From positions 1,426,001 through 1,490,000 of the forward strand of contig WUJK01000002.1 of the NCBI GenBank assembly GCA_011317545.1: a DNA stretch of 64,000 nucleotides. The letters run 5' to 3'. The stretch comes from Coniella vitis (Eukaryota; Ascomycota; Sordariomycetes; Diaporthales; Schizoparmaceae). This document shows positions 37,301 through 48,729 of this stretch, one piece after another. The notes below the pieces were generated by a model that saw only the letters and a program-made list of their open reading frames with translations, was not told the DNA's origin and searched no databases. A program made the translations under genes and the position numbers. Each line of letters starts with the position of its first letter. The stretch's first letter is position 1.

Positions 37301-38921
37301 TGCGTGCCAAGGTTCTGGAATACATGGTCAGAACTTGCCCGTTGTCTGTCTGCGTAGTTCAACCAACACAGTACGGAGGACTCAAGATCTGTTACATAGT
37401 AATTATACTGCAAGAAATGAAATTTCCTAACTGCCGTACTGACGCAAGGCTGATATCATTGATGTTGTCAGCGAGGAACTGGAACCCCCATCATTACAAG
37501 TATACATAGTAGTACTGTAGGGTTCGGGTTTATTCACCGAGTCTTACAAAGTACATGCGTCCTCGTGGAGTGATTACTAATGACTATCAAGTCCATGGAT
37601 GACAAGAGATGGCTCGACCGATGGACAGGATGCTTTGCAGTATTGTGCTTTGAAAACAAGGTGTTGGTTGTGCTGTTTGCCTGGCTCGAATGTTAAAGGC
37701 AAAACTTGATTCATGAATTCTACTGGTATTTCGGCTCTTCCGCTCCAGATCCCGGGTACAAAGCCGATTTTCTTGCCGCGGGCCACGTATTCACATAGTA
37801 CATGGATATTACTGCCATGTTTCTTGCAAGTCTCCATTGACAGCATAGAATTACGGCTGCAGGTAAACTCCTAGGGGCACGCAGGCTGTTTGGTGCTTGC
37901 TTGTGTCAGGTTAAGAGCCTTGGACCGCGGCCTCGACGGTTCTATTGCTTTTCAAACAGTTACTTATTATTCACAGACAAAATATCTCGCGCCTCGTACT
38001 CCTCACGCTCATCCTGCTGATCTGTATTCATGCAAAGCAAGTCGCCCCTGAAGCCTTTGCAGTCGGAGAGGGTGATGTATACGCCATTCTAGAGAAGTGT
38101 AGAGGTCTCTGCGGGCCCAGTAGATGCAGTAGGGCAGAAAAAGGAGGTGGTCAAGTGTCAGAATCCAATCGAGGGCCGGGCCGCGAGACCAATTCGTGCA
38201 GAGCCCAGTCTTGACTTCCAAGGAGTTGGCAGTGTTGGCCGAGGCCATAATGGGGCAAGCAAGATCCCATACGCATATGTCGGAGGGAGACACACGTCTT
38301 TATGTCCTCTGGCTGCCCTTTAAGAACTTGGAGAAGGATGCTTTTTGGCCCATAGCCCACTTGGACAAGGCTCCAGATAGATTAGAGAGCGCCGGAATGT
38401 TGAAAAATGACGCTGGTGAAGCTTAATAGTGGCACACCCGTTCAAATGATGATGTTGGTCACGCGATGGTCCACTACGAGTTCAGCCTGTCATATCAAAG
38501 ACCGCTTCATCCTTCGACAAGCTCCTTCCAGCAACATGTGGGATTGGATCCTCCAGATGAGGGGTGTACAAGCGATTTACATGCAAATCTGCACGAACTC
38601 GGTTGATGCTTCACTTGATTATAGCAAGCAGGCTTGCAAACTGATGTGAAGTTTTGGCAGATTAAGTTCAGTAATTCAGCAGTTCAAACTATATCTTTAT
38701 GAGATCCTGCTCATTTCTTCCTCTTTGCAACGCTCACGCAGCTCGTTGAATCACTATACAAGACAGGTTAGTACTTGAAGTTCTCGTGGGCTTTCAAGAG
38801 GGGCACCCATACATCCCTCCTCATCGTGAGCCTGGTCTTCTGCGTAACGTAGGTACTGGTAATCAACATAAACCAGTGACAACTCCTAAGCCTGCGAGCT
38901 CGATGCCAATTGTCAGCATGT
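34336..38921. other. Gene-poor 4.6 kb rich in ACATAGTA, with a G/C hairpin tract
   Basis: The right side of this interval lies beyond the 3' end of kinase-like gene 1 and the left side is the AGS1 promoter. I find no convincing gene. Ten copies of the 8-mer ACATAGTA (either strand) lie between 34558 and 37800. A run of 13 G (35798-35810) faces a C-rich run (35828-35844) across 17 bases. Short open frames around 37990-38430, on both strands (for example residues LYVLWLPFKNLEKDAFWPIA), look faintly protein-like and could be a decayed gene, but they lack start, splice and family support. Confidence 0.5.
35798..35844. repeat. Poly-G / poly-C inverted tract
   Basis: Thirteen consecutive G (35798-35810), a 17-base spacer, then C6-T-C10 (35828-35844). 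The two arms are complementary apart from the T and could fold into a hairpin or form a G-rich strand structure. It may also be a slippage-prone spot where the assembled length is unreliable. Confidence 0.7.
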
Positions 38922-40969
38922 TCACGGATCCAAATCGAGCCAAGGGCTACTTGTAGGGGGGTCACATACATCCATACGGTCCCATTCCTGCTTCTGCAAT
39001 GACTTTCGCAGATATCTTATGTCCTGATCATTCACCCTCAAGAAGTCTTGTCGCGTCTCGACATGTCCCTGTGCCGTAGAGTTGAGTTTCGCCAGAACCC
39101 CGTTTGGCCGTGTCCAATTTCTCAGACGGGTATCGTCTGGAACTTTGCTTAAACAGTATGTCTGGTCTTTTTGGCATTGACGATCCATTTCCCGTAATTT
39201 TCTTAGCAATACATCCGACGTACTGCGCGGTCTGCCCTCAGCGAGGACCACTAGCATTTCATTTTCGATTATGTCAAGCAGACTGTGGGCCCAAGGCGTA
39301 CAATTCTCGCTGGCATGCAGCTTACTGAATTTCTGGTGGTATATTAGCATAATGAGTACTGGTGGTGTTGTATCGCTTCCGTTTGGTTTTTTTTCTTTTT
39401 TTATGGTATAACTTACTTTGGACACTACATCCTTGACCCTGAACACAAATCTTGCTTCTTCTTGTCCGCCAGAGGCCAAGCGCTCAACGTCAAAGAAGAT
39501 ATCATTACTTGAACCATATATAAACGGGGTTATACGCTCCAGGTCGAAGGCAGCCTTGCCTTCATAGCCAGTGAGCAACCAGCAAAGGAGCTCCAGGTAT
39601 AGACATCCCAGGGTCCAGATATCGAAGGCCCTCGATATTTTCCCACCATCTATATCGCACTCGGGCGGTCTGTATGAAGGAGTCGTGGATAGCCCCTTGT
39701 TGGGCTGCATGGACCTGCTCTTTTGGCTGTTGATGGCTGTGAGGCCCAAGTCCGATATCACAAAGATACCTCGATCTTTCGAATCTGGTGTGCCTGTCCG
39801 GTACCACAAGATATTCTCCGCTTTAATATCTCCATGCCGTCCGTAGCGCTTGTCCGTTGTTAGGTGGGAGGGGTTGTGAATCACGCTGACGGCTTCCATC
39901 AGGCCGACGCACTGCTCCGACACCCAACGAAGAAAGCCCACATCATTCAAGTCGGGTTTCGGGTTTATCTTCTGCCAGTAATTGTCCAGATCGCAGTGCG
40001 CCCATGGAAATATCATGTGGTAGTATCCATCGTGCCGGAAGGTAGCCAACAGAGTGACGAGATGCTTGTGGATTTTCCCACTGAACCTCTCGAGGTTCTC
40101 GACTTCTTCCCGGTATTGCTGCTGATGCTGGTTCTTGAGTTTCTTGACAGCAAAGAAGCCACCCGCAACATTGATCTGGAGAGTTTGATGGTCAGCTCTC
40201 TGTTATTGCAGGGAAAGAGCTGTTGCTGACTTACAGATTCGAGGATCTTGTGGAAGTTATGGCAGTCTTCGTGGATGCGCACCCGCAAGACCGTTCCGTA
40301 ACCCCCAGACATGGCACCAACAGGTTCTGGACTGTCTTCAAAGCACCAGGGCAATATCCTCCACTTCTCGAGCTCCTGGTGCTCAATGGTGTTGTTTTGC
40401 CCAAGGCGGAACGTGGGCACCATGAACCGGGGCGCATAAGTGTTAAATGATTCCAGAGTATTAGAGCGCCATGACAAACAGACTTTATGACAACAGACCT
40501 GCGGAAAACTGCCGTCCTCGTAAATCAGTCGATGCGGGTCGCCCCAAAGAACCGACCATGGCAAGTTCCTGTCTCGAATGCCAAAGTCGCATTTCAGTAT
40601 ATGCTCTACATGTGGCAGCTCTTCCGAGTGGACAAGGAGGGCCAAGACGACGATCAGAGAGTCGGCCCCTGGGCGCAAGAGCCTTTCTGCGTAGTGTTTG
40701 GCTTCTTCTTTGGGGAAGCGGAGTTTCTGTAGCTCGTTCTGGACCTTTTGCACAGTCAGGATGCTTCTTAAAATCGACGGTGGCCAGAACGTGACACCGG
40801 TAGCATGTTTGACCCCCGAAATCTGTAGTTGGAGCCAAAGAGGTCCATCGGGAATAGATCGTGGAACGGACTGGGCTTGGTGCTCTTGATAATTTCTGGT
40901 TGGAAGATCCCATCTCGGCGGCGGTTGAGAGTCTGTAACGTAGATATCTGGAATAGGCCGCTCAGCCAT
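38922..40969 (-). CDS. Fungal kinase-like protein with HGD catalytic loop (paralogue 1)
   Basis: Three exons (40235-40969, 39417-40175, 38922-39332) encode about 634 residues. The first 200 residues are a fungal-specific region without recognised domain, ending in a glycine-rich loop SGGYGTVLRVRIHED. The kinase domain follows: FFAVKKL with K256, catalytic loop YGRHGDIKAENILW (H359-G360-D361 in place of HRD), and VISDLGL (387-389) in place of DFG. TPSYRPPE stands for the APE region, and FDIWTLGCLYLELLCWL is subdomain IX. Loss of the Arg and of the DFG Phe suggests altered activity. The 84-nt last intron is a multiple of three and stop-free, so it can be read through. A further splice near 38973 could change the last residues. 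Substrate unknown. Confidence 0.8.
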
Positions 40970-41433
40970 GATGGCGTGTGCCTAGTTCGTGGGCCGAGGC
41001 GCCGGGTATGTGTATTGAAGAAGTTGAAGAGCCAAATATGAAGAGACAATGTGGGTGTCTAGCTAGCGAATCCAGAATCCATCAAGAGCCTTGGTTTGCA
41101 CATCCAACAGCAGGAACCTCATGCGTACGAGAAGGGGGTTTATATAGACAGGAGACTGGGGACGAAATGGGCCAAAACGAGGCGGACGACACACGATGAG
41201 TCCCAGTCCTGACACAGAGATCAAACACCACGGGCAGCCTGCTTAAGCAGACGGCTTCAGAGCCGCAAGGAGAACTTGAACACGCCGAGGCAAAATCAGC
41301 CGCTATATCGATTGTTCTCGCAGCGCGTTCATGCAGCCTGCAGACAACCAGGAGGCAGCCGTACGCCAATCATGAAGCTTCCAGACCGATAACACCATCT
41401 TCACATCAGGCTCTAAGTGGGGTAAACACCGAA

Positions 41434-41471
<38 letters not shown>

Positions 41472-41923
41472 AACAGGCCGCCTTATTTTCAATGCGGTCG
41501 AATGCGTTCAAGACGAAGCCAGATCAACACGTCAAGGCCGAGGAGGCTGCAGTCCTGCGATGCTCCATGAGGATAGTGACATTCGCCTTCAGAAAACTCA
41601 CCCTGAAGATGAGGGCGTAAAAATGGAGATGATTGCGCTGCATAAAACGTACAGAATGTAACCTACTTATCAACCCAGACCGAGCACTTTGCGTTACACG
41701 CGATGCCTTTCGCCGTTCTCCCGAACACCAGAACACCACACATGGAAAGCCCACGTGGTCTTTGCTGACTGCTAGATCCTCCATCAGAGCCGTAAGTGAG
41801 TAGGGGTCCCCCCCCCGAGTAATACAATCACCTGCTATATGGCAGTGTTGTTCGCAATCTAAAACTGTCGAGAATATGTGGCGATGCGCAGCGTGCAGAG
41901 TTGGCCCATCTTGGTCTGCCTTG
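40970..41923. other. Intergenic with (TG)18 microsatellite
   Basis: Upstream region of kinase-like gene 1, also beyond the 3' end of the small candidate gene at 41924. It holds a perfect TG dinucleotide run at 41435-41470. Apparent Cys/Val frames over the repeat are artefacts. Confidence 0.6.
41435..41470. repeat. TG microsatellite, 18 units
   Basis: Thirty-six bases of uninterrupted TG. Such tracts vary in length between isolates; no function is implied. Confidence 0.95.
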
Positions 41924-42282
41924 CTAATACTGTGAATAGTGTTCTATATTAACTACCCGATCCAACATTATCTGCTCGGCCTATGGTGACTGGGTTAGAG
42001 AACATGAGAGAGTGACAGAGAACATGACAGAGTGACAGAGAATGATGTTTGGAACCAAGACTCACAGGAAGCAAGGCTCGAGGTAATACACAGCGAAATC
42101 GTCCACGTTTCCACTGTGAATCGACGTTTGTTAGTACATGAGAAACAAATCAGAAAACGAAAGAACTCAGCATGGAGGACATTTACCAGGACAGATGACT
42201 GTCCGTTTCCAAACAAGTCACCAAAGAACTTTTCTAGGGCCGTCTGGTCCGTGTAAGTGGCGCGGACCGTAAGGAGCACCAT
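41924..42282 (-). CDS. Candidate small three-exon gene, unknown
   Basis: Exons 42187-42282, 42066-42113 and 41924-41980 join in phase to 66 residues beginning MVLLTVRATYTDQTALEKFF. The first intron (73 nt, GTAAAT...CACAG) has a perfect TACTAAC branch site, which is strong evidence for real splicing. The second (85 nt, GTGAGT...CATAG) has a CTCTAAC branch site and spans imperfect tandem repeats of GAGAACATGACAGAGTGACA type. I recognise no family. It may be a small protein, a fragment of a larger gene, or a spliced non-coding transcript. It lies between kinase-like gene 1 and the CorA-like gene. Confidence 0.35.
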
Positions 42283-42981
42283 GATGTCGGGTACAGTTAG
42301 TTAGGTGGGGAGAGCCGGCAAATGCCAAACAGAGGCCTGCAGTGTAGGCTGATGGTCTGCCAACCTTCATGTAGGAGGTTCAATGTAACGCGAGACGAGG
42401 TCTGGGTCAATGAAATATGCAGCTTTGCAGAGGAGTGTGCCCGGAAGGAGACGGTATATATAAAAGGCGTGGGTGCGCTTGTCCCGGCTCTACCGCAAAA
42501 GGCGCACTGCACTGCGTTGGCGCTGATCCCATGCATCTTGCCATTCGGTGTGGCAATGGATTACAAGTCTTGAGTATGTTTCTCGAAGCCCCGCACATAA
42601 TATGCATCATACGTTGGCGCAGCCATTTGGTGTCATGTACAGCCCAATATAACATGCAGGCTCGAAGCCCGTCGAAGCAAGACGGCAAAAGAGCCACCCA
42701 AGGCGAGTGTGCCCAAGTCTGCATTCGACCATGATGCTGTTGAACGTGGCACACTCGGGAACCGACACGATTCAACGGTTATCGTGCCACTGAATCAATC
42801 ACAACGCTGGAGGTGGGAAGTATACTTGGTTTTTCTCATGTGGCGTGGCAGTGCATAAATACTGCGAGCGGTGAATATTACTTATGATAAGCTAAAAATT
42901 CCTTCAGTTCCGCCCCATGCGCCCGGCCATCTTTCTCTTTTCTTGTATATCATTTTGCCAGACCCACGACCGTTTGCGAGC
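42283..42981. promoter_or_regulatory. Upstream region of the CorA-like gene
   Basis: A 699-bp interval between divergent starts, holding the CorA-like promoter and perhaps that of the small gene. It is AT-rich in the last 150 bases. Frames of 80-120 codons on both strands here overlap each other and lack family signal. Confidence 0.4.
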
Positions 42982-44943
42982 ATGGACTGGGCCGAGGACC
43001 GCCTGGGGATCAGTGAAGAAGACTTTCACAGAGTGTGGAGGTACGAGGAGAAATACACAACAGTTGTTCAATGGACATCTGCAGACAAGGTACGTACCCG
43101 ACCGAGTCTTGACCGAAATTAGGTCTCCAGAGTCTAACACTGTGGACAGACGCCGCTGATATGGAGCTTAAGCTCCAAGGAGGAATGGGAGGCCTGGTTC
43201 AAGTCGGTACGACTCCCGCCTGTGGCTGGCAAGGCTCAGAACCCGGCCTGTGATTGACGACGACTAGGGACAGTATCCCGAGTTGACTGGTGAAGGTTGC
43301 GATTCTGGTTTGGTCCTCATGTAAGGAGTGCTCATCAACGCGTTCGTTGACTTGGACTTGCTGACTCTTTGAGGAAGCCTAGCCAAGCGGACTGGAGAAA
43401 GAGAATTCAAGCTGGACAGGCGAACCTCTTCCAATGAATGGCTGTCCAAATACGATGAAAAGCGCCCCGTGATCCCAGGTCATCGCAAACCATACCAAGA
43501 TTCGCCAGAGCCCAAGGGCAACGTTGGCCGACGAAGCGTGCGAACTCTTCCATTCACCCAGCCTACATTTGATTTGATCAACCAGAAATTCCATCTGCAT
43601 CACTCCATCTCTTCTGTCGTCAGCAAGACAGACGTGCCGACGTTCTACTCGGCAGAAGTCGAGGTGGATATTGGGGATGCAACAAGACGCCAAGCTCAAG
43701 GTAAGACCAGAGCTCTGAAGCATCTCGGCGACAATATCCGGAGTCAATGCAAGAAGTTGACATTCCTCGGTAGTGTACAACAGCCGCACCACGAATGCCT
43801 GGGATATGGATTTAGCCATGACAGTCACGCATTTTCCGGCCAGTGCCACAAGCTACGCCATCTTATTTGGCTGTCCCTTGTCAGTGGAGAACGAGATCAT
43901 TCAAAGAATATCACGGATAGGGATTGCGGAGGCTTCACATCCTCTAGTGATGCCAGGAATCTTTGCCGAGATCGAACGCGCAAGACATATCCGGACGGTA
44001 GAACAGATGGCAGAGAAAATGGAAGGCCGCATGTTTGCGCTCGACTATTCCTTGAGTGAGCAGTTGAATCGGAACCTCGAGCAGGAACGAGCGCAGCGTC
44101 AACAGGATCACAAGGATGACTATCTCGATATGGCATATCTGAAGAACGGTCTGATAAGCTGGAAGACGCAGCTTCTGAACATGTTGAAGCATGCCCAAGA
44201 GCTGGATAATGTGCATAACAGATCAGAACAGCAAGCCTTGATGGGCATGCGTCACATTACGGCACGGTCCATGCCTATTTCCAATATCTATGATGATGAT
44301 AAAACGGACGATCAGAAGGGCGCAGACTTGCCCATATACCAAGAAGCTCAAGCTCAACCTGAAAATACCATCAGCAGCGTGAAAGTACAGAGAGTCGGAC
44401 GAAAAGTTATTGGCCGTCTTCAAGCAATCATTGATGAATATGACGACAAAATACGCGACTGTACCATGCGCCTTGACGGCATGAGTATCGCAACGCAGTG
44501 GGTGAGTGGCCGCAAACCCAAGGGAAACAAATTGCTATTGTTCGCTAAATCCACTCTTGTACCAGTCACAAGGCGAAACCAGCGTCGAGATTGGAATCGC
44601 CACGAGCAAGGACTCAAAACATATGCGATCTATTGCCATCGTCACTATGGTCTTTCTCCCCGGAACGTTTCTGGCGGTCAGTATTCGTATACAACCACAA
44701 AATTCCGTGGATCAGATTTGACTAATACCTGACCAGAGTGTTTTTTCAATGAGTTTTTTCACATGGTTTAATGATAGTGGCACCAGTCAGGTCCAAGTCT
44801 CATCGTACGTCTGGATCTATATCGCGGCAACGCTGATTTGCACCGCCATCACCATTGGCTTATGGTATTACTTCAACATATGGAGGCGTGTGCCACAGCC
44901 AAGCACGGAACAGCTTCGCCTGAATGCGGTTTCATATGTTTAG
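42982..44943 (+). CDS. CorA-like membrane protein with two C-terminal helices
   Basis: Seven exons (42982-43089, 43150-43206, 43268-43320, 43378-43700, 43774-44501, 44566-44676, 44737-44943) encode 528 residues. A soluble N-terminal part of about 400 residues includes a long helical, charged region (RNLEQERAQRQQDHKDDYLD). It ends in two membrane helices at about 445-467 (IAIVTMVFLPGTFLASVFSM) and 484-506 (YVWIYIAATLICTAITIGLW), the CorA/ZntB arrangement. The GMN signature expected after helix 1 is replaced by S464-M465-S466. Many fungal CorA-like proteins with long N-terminal regions share this change; ion transport is not established for them. Convergent with kinase-like gene 2 at 233 bp. 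Confidence 0.85.
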
Positions 44944-45176
44944 TAGCTGCGTCTTTTGGCTGGGAAAGTGGGCCAGAAAGAATATCACAAGACAGTGTTT
45001 GGATTTGAATACAGATTGTCATCATGACTTCCATTGCGAGGGGTCAGAAGCACACATCTCTCCTGGGAAATCCTCAGTATTCAGAAGCACATTAGTTCAA
45101 ATCATCTGGCTTTCGGGTTGATTTTTCAGTTACCCCAGGTGTGTGGGATACATGTCAAATGTCCATGTCCACTGGT

Positions 45177-47587
45177 TTACCTGGTTGAGATACAAAATAT
45201 CCTTAAAAGCCTGTCTCGCTTACGTTTCCGTTTCACTGGCGGCTCGAGAATTGTCCCCGTCTGCATCATGGGAGATATCCTGTACTCCCCGTGACTCATT
45301 TCACCCTTGGCTGGGTTCGATATATGTCGCACTGCCTGTTCTGCGCCTCCTTCAAAACCAGTATCGGAAGGTTCACCGCCAGCTGAAGCACTCTGGCTAC
45401 AGTTTGTACTATACTCGGGGGCGATAGTATCCTCAGCTCTATCAGAAGAAGGCTCATGAAGTAGTGGTGGATCATCGTCGGACTCTGTATCAGAAACCCA
45501 CCCTGTCGTCGAAAACAAGCGTTGTGAGGAGTCAGGATGTCGATACCACGAATAACTCCCTGGAACGGGCTTCACGCAGTAGTCCTCGCTCTGCAGACAC
45601 CTCCCGTGTATCGTTTCCAGACGCGCGACGATCTCATCACAGGCCGCTCTGTCCTCCAGGTCCATTCTTAGGAGGCGGGCTTCAATCAAGTCCAACAAGT
45701 CCACCAGGAACTGTGGTATATGAGCGTCGTTCCGGAGAGCCACAAATTGCTTGTGTTTTATAAATCAGCTCGGCTTCTGAAGAACATCGAAAGTCCGACT
45801 CACCTCAATGACTGATCTTTTGAGTACAGCGCGCCTCAGATTCTGCCTAATTTCCACGTTGAAATACACGTCCTGTGGGTACATACCTCCCCGGTGCTCA
45901 TTGGCTCGCTGTGCGGAGAAGTAATCCCATTCCTCGAACCCTTTTAGATACCACACAGAGAATTCGAGTAAGACACAGCCCCAGGTCCAGATATCAAAGC
46001 TCTGGGTGATTTTGCGTCCAGTATCGTATTCTGGAGGCCTGTACGTAGGGGTTCGGCCAACATTCTCAGGATCTAGTTTCCCCGTTTCGTCCCGGTGGAA
46101 AGATGTCAAGCCAAAATCGGTTATAACCAGTTTAGCTTCTTGGGTCGGAGACTGTTGGAACCAAAGAATATTCTCTGGTTTCAGGTCTCCGTGTCGGCCA
46201 CGGGTTCTCCTTACGTTGATATCGTCGTGCTCACCCTCACTGTCGTCATCAACGTTGGTGTCAGGGGGGCATTGGTGTATGAATTGCAAGCCTTTTGTAA
46301 GACCAAGTATCTGCCCAGAAACCCATCTCGCAAGATTCTTATTGCGAAAAAGTCCACTCGGCTCAGGATGGCTCTCCCAGTAGTCTTTTAGGTTTCCATC
46401 GGCCCACGTGAAGAGGAGATGGTAAGTTCCACCCAAGTGGTAGGTGAGCTGTAGTTGCATGAGGTGAGGGTGGCGGTGGCTGCTGAGCCTTTTCAAGGTT
46501 GCAACCTCCTTTTTGAACATGACTTTGTTCTTTTTGTTGGGCTTGAGGCGCTTGACTGCAAAGTACGGGTTTGAGCCCTGCACGAGCTTGTGGTTAGCAA
46601 TTACACGAAGCTTTGGAACGTTGTGCTTACCGGTGCACTATTGTAATGAGCCGGGTGAATCTTGACACGGAAGACTTCAGAGGTGCCACCGGAAATCACA
46701 TTGCCATATTCATTGTCAAGGTCCCCCTGTTCCTCATTCTCAATAAATGGGAGGATATGATCTTTCTGTAAAGTATACTGTAATGGCCGTCTGTCATCGT
46801 TCAGGGTCAACTGAAAGAATGGAGCCAAGAACTTCCATTGGTTTGTGGCAAACACTTCAGACTGAATATACGTCCATGTTGAGAAGAGTTGTATCGGCTT
46901 TCTGTCATTCCGGAGCATCTGGATTGTAAGGGTTTCTGAGTCTAGATGTCTTTCCCTGTAGAAAGGGAGGTCCTTGTCCCATAGATCTTCCTCGATGAAC
47001 TCTTCAATAGTATCAAGCCGTGTAATAAGAAGCAAAATGCCAAAGATTTTGGTCCGAGTAGTTATTGAATGACCACGGTCTGACTCCTGACAAACCTTAT
47101 TGGCCAGGGTTTTGAGATATTCAGCAGGCTTGTGCTTGAAGAAGTCATGGGCCTGCAGCTCTTGAAAGACGGTCTGGATATTGACAAGTTCATCCAACTT
47201 ATCGAGCGGCAAGAACTGTTGATTCGGGTCCTTTGGAGGCCAAAGTACGGAGCGTATGGCGACGTCCAAGCATTTGGGTGGCCTTAAAACGTTCTCACCC
47301 GGGGTCTGTAGGCTGTCACTGATGACCAATTGGTGCGAGGATGGCAAAACAGTCGACGGAGTATTGTTGAAAGCCGCGCCAATACTCGTCAATGTGCTCG
47401 CATCTGTGGATTCGGTTGGTCTGCGACGCTCAGAGTTCCACCGACCAGTGCTCTGCCTCAACCGGAAGCAGTCTCCTCCATCACGTACCACGCTCTGGCT
47501 CTCCGAGGCAGCATCCAGTCCAGACGCTTCATCTACAGATAGCTCTGTGGCCTCGACTGGGTAGTGTGGAACTCTATTCGTGCCCAT
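45177..47587 (-). CDS. Fungal kinase-like protein with HGD catalytic loop (paralogue 2)
   Basis: Three exons (46631-47587, 45804-46577, 45177-45749) encode 767 residues. The N-terminal 300 residues match the general plan of paralogue 1: VFQELQAHDFFKHKPAEYLK beside its VQNELQKLRF, and a loop ISGGTSEVFRVKIHP beside SGGYGTVLRVRIHE. The kinase domain has K328 in YFAVKRLK, H448-G449-D450 in GRHGDLKPENILW, an intact DFG (473-475), TPTYRPPEYD and FDIWTWGCVLLEF. The C-terminal 190 residues are acidic/Ser-rich and end in KRKRKRDRL, a possible nuclear signal. More of the catalytic machinery is kept than in paralogue 1, so it may be active. Role unknown. Confidence 0.83.
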
Positions 47588-48729
47588 CCTGCCGTCCGAA
47601 TGAATTACTGCTTTCTCGATCCCTGCCTCTAAGTCTCGTCTTCTCGGGCGTCAACAGTCGGTCCACAACATACCCAATGAAATGAAAGCCTTACTCGCCT
47701 TGGAAGCCCTGTCTACAGCGAGTCGTGACTAGCTTTGCAGCCTGCAGTCCTTGCTGTCAAGTGCGTGTAGTTGCTGGCGTGTTGGGTGCCAATGTTTGGC
47801 CTCTGTTGATTCTGTGTATCTCAGAGTGCAGAAACATGCCTTGGTTTTTAAAATTCTTCGTAAGAGGACCACAGCAAGCCGCAAGGCTACCTCTGATATA
47901 CCGCGAGAATAATACAGAATGTGCAAGCACCCAAGCATATGGATCTTGATGTAGTATATTGCGGCTCAACCAAGAGATTCGTTGGCTCGAACAGTCTACC
48001 AAGTAGAACTGCGCCCCGTTGCCCTGGTCTGCTTGTCGCGGATCATACCTTATACAAAGTCCGGCACGATGAGTGGAAACGTCCATCTTTTCCCCTGATG
48101 TACATCGACCGCTTCATCAGCCAGGACTTGAATCCTTCATGGGATGGAAGGGTAGCTGAGTCGGAGTAGAATAATTGATGGTGTGCCGCCGTAGCCAGAG
48201 GTAATAGTTGGTAACCAGCAACTCACCTGTCCAGTCTTTGATGTAGCTGAATCGTATAGGTGGTGCTGTCGTTGGGCTTACGGCCTACCTGAAAATGCAC
48301 CCAAGAATTCAAGTGCAGGAGTCGAGAAGATCGAGTGGCCCGGATCTAATCCTGTTCAGGTCGCAGTTCTTACACTATATTCTGCATCAGCACGTAGCAT
48401 CCATTGGCTGCTCAAGTACCCCATTGGATCGTCTGCGTGCATGAGCGCCACTTTGAAAAAAGGAAATGACGGGTGCACTGTCTTTGGGGTGACACATCAT
48501 TTGAAGGCGTAAAAGGCCCGGATTCTGCGCCCTGATATACCTGACCATCCCATCCATGACCATGGGGGCCAGGTGTTCTTGGTGCGCTGCTCCGATCAAG
48601 TTCATCTTCTTTCGGTCGTCAGAACAGAGCCTACTTGTCCTGACGCCTGGAAAAGTGTCGAAATGGAGTAAGTCAAGACGAGAGGACCCGAATGCCGAGC
48701 TTCCCCTTCCAGAATAGCCAGCTGAGAAA
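47588..48729. other. Intergenic, 1.1 kb
   Basis: Promoter of kinase-like gene 2 and the 3' side of the candidate gene ending at 48730. A 116-codon minus-strand frame (48387-48737) overlaps that candidate's stop and has no recognisable family; I do not call it a gene. Confidence 0.4.

Noticed and set aside
37945..38649. Faintly protein-like frames in the gene-poor stretch
   Set aside because: Both strands look similarly open; no start, splice pair or known domain, so at most a decayed fragment.
41434..41661. Cys-Val repeat protein frames
   Set aside because: Produced by the TG microsatellite, not by a gene.
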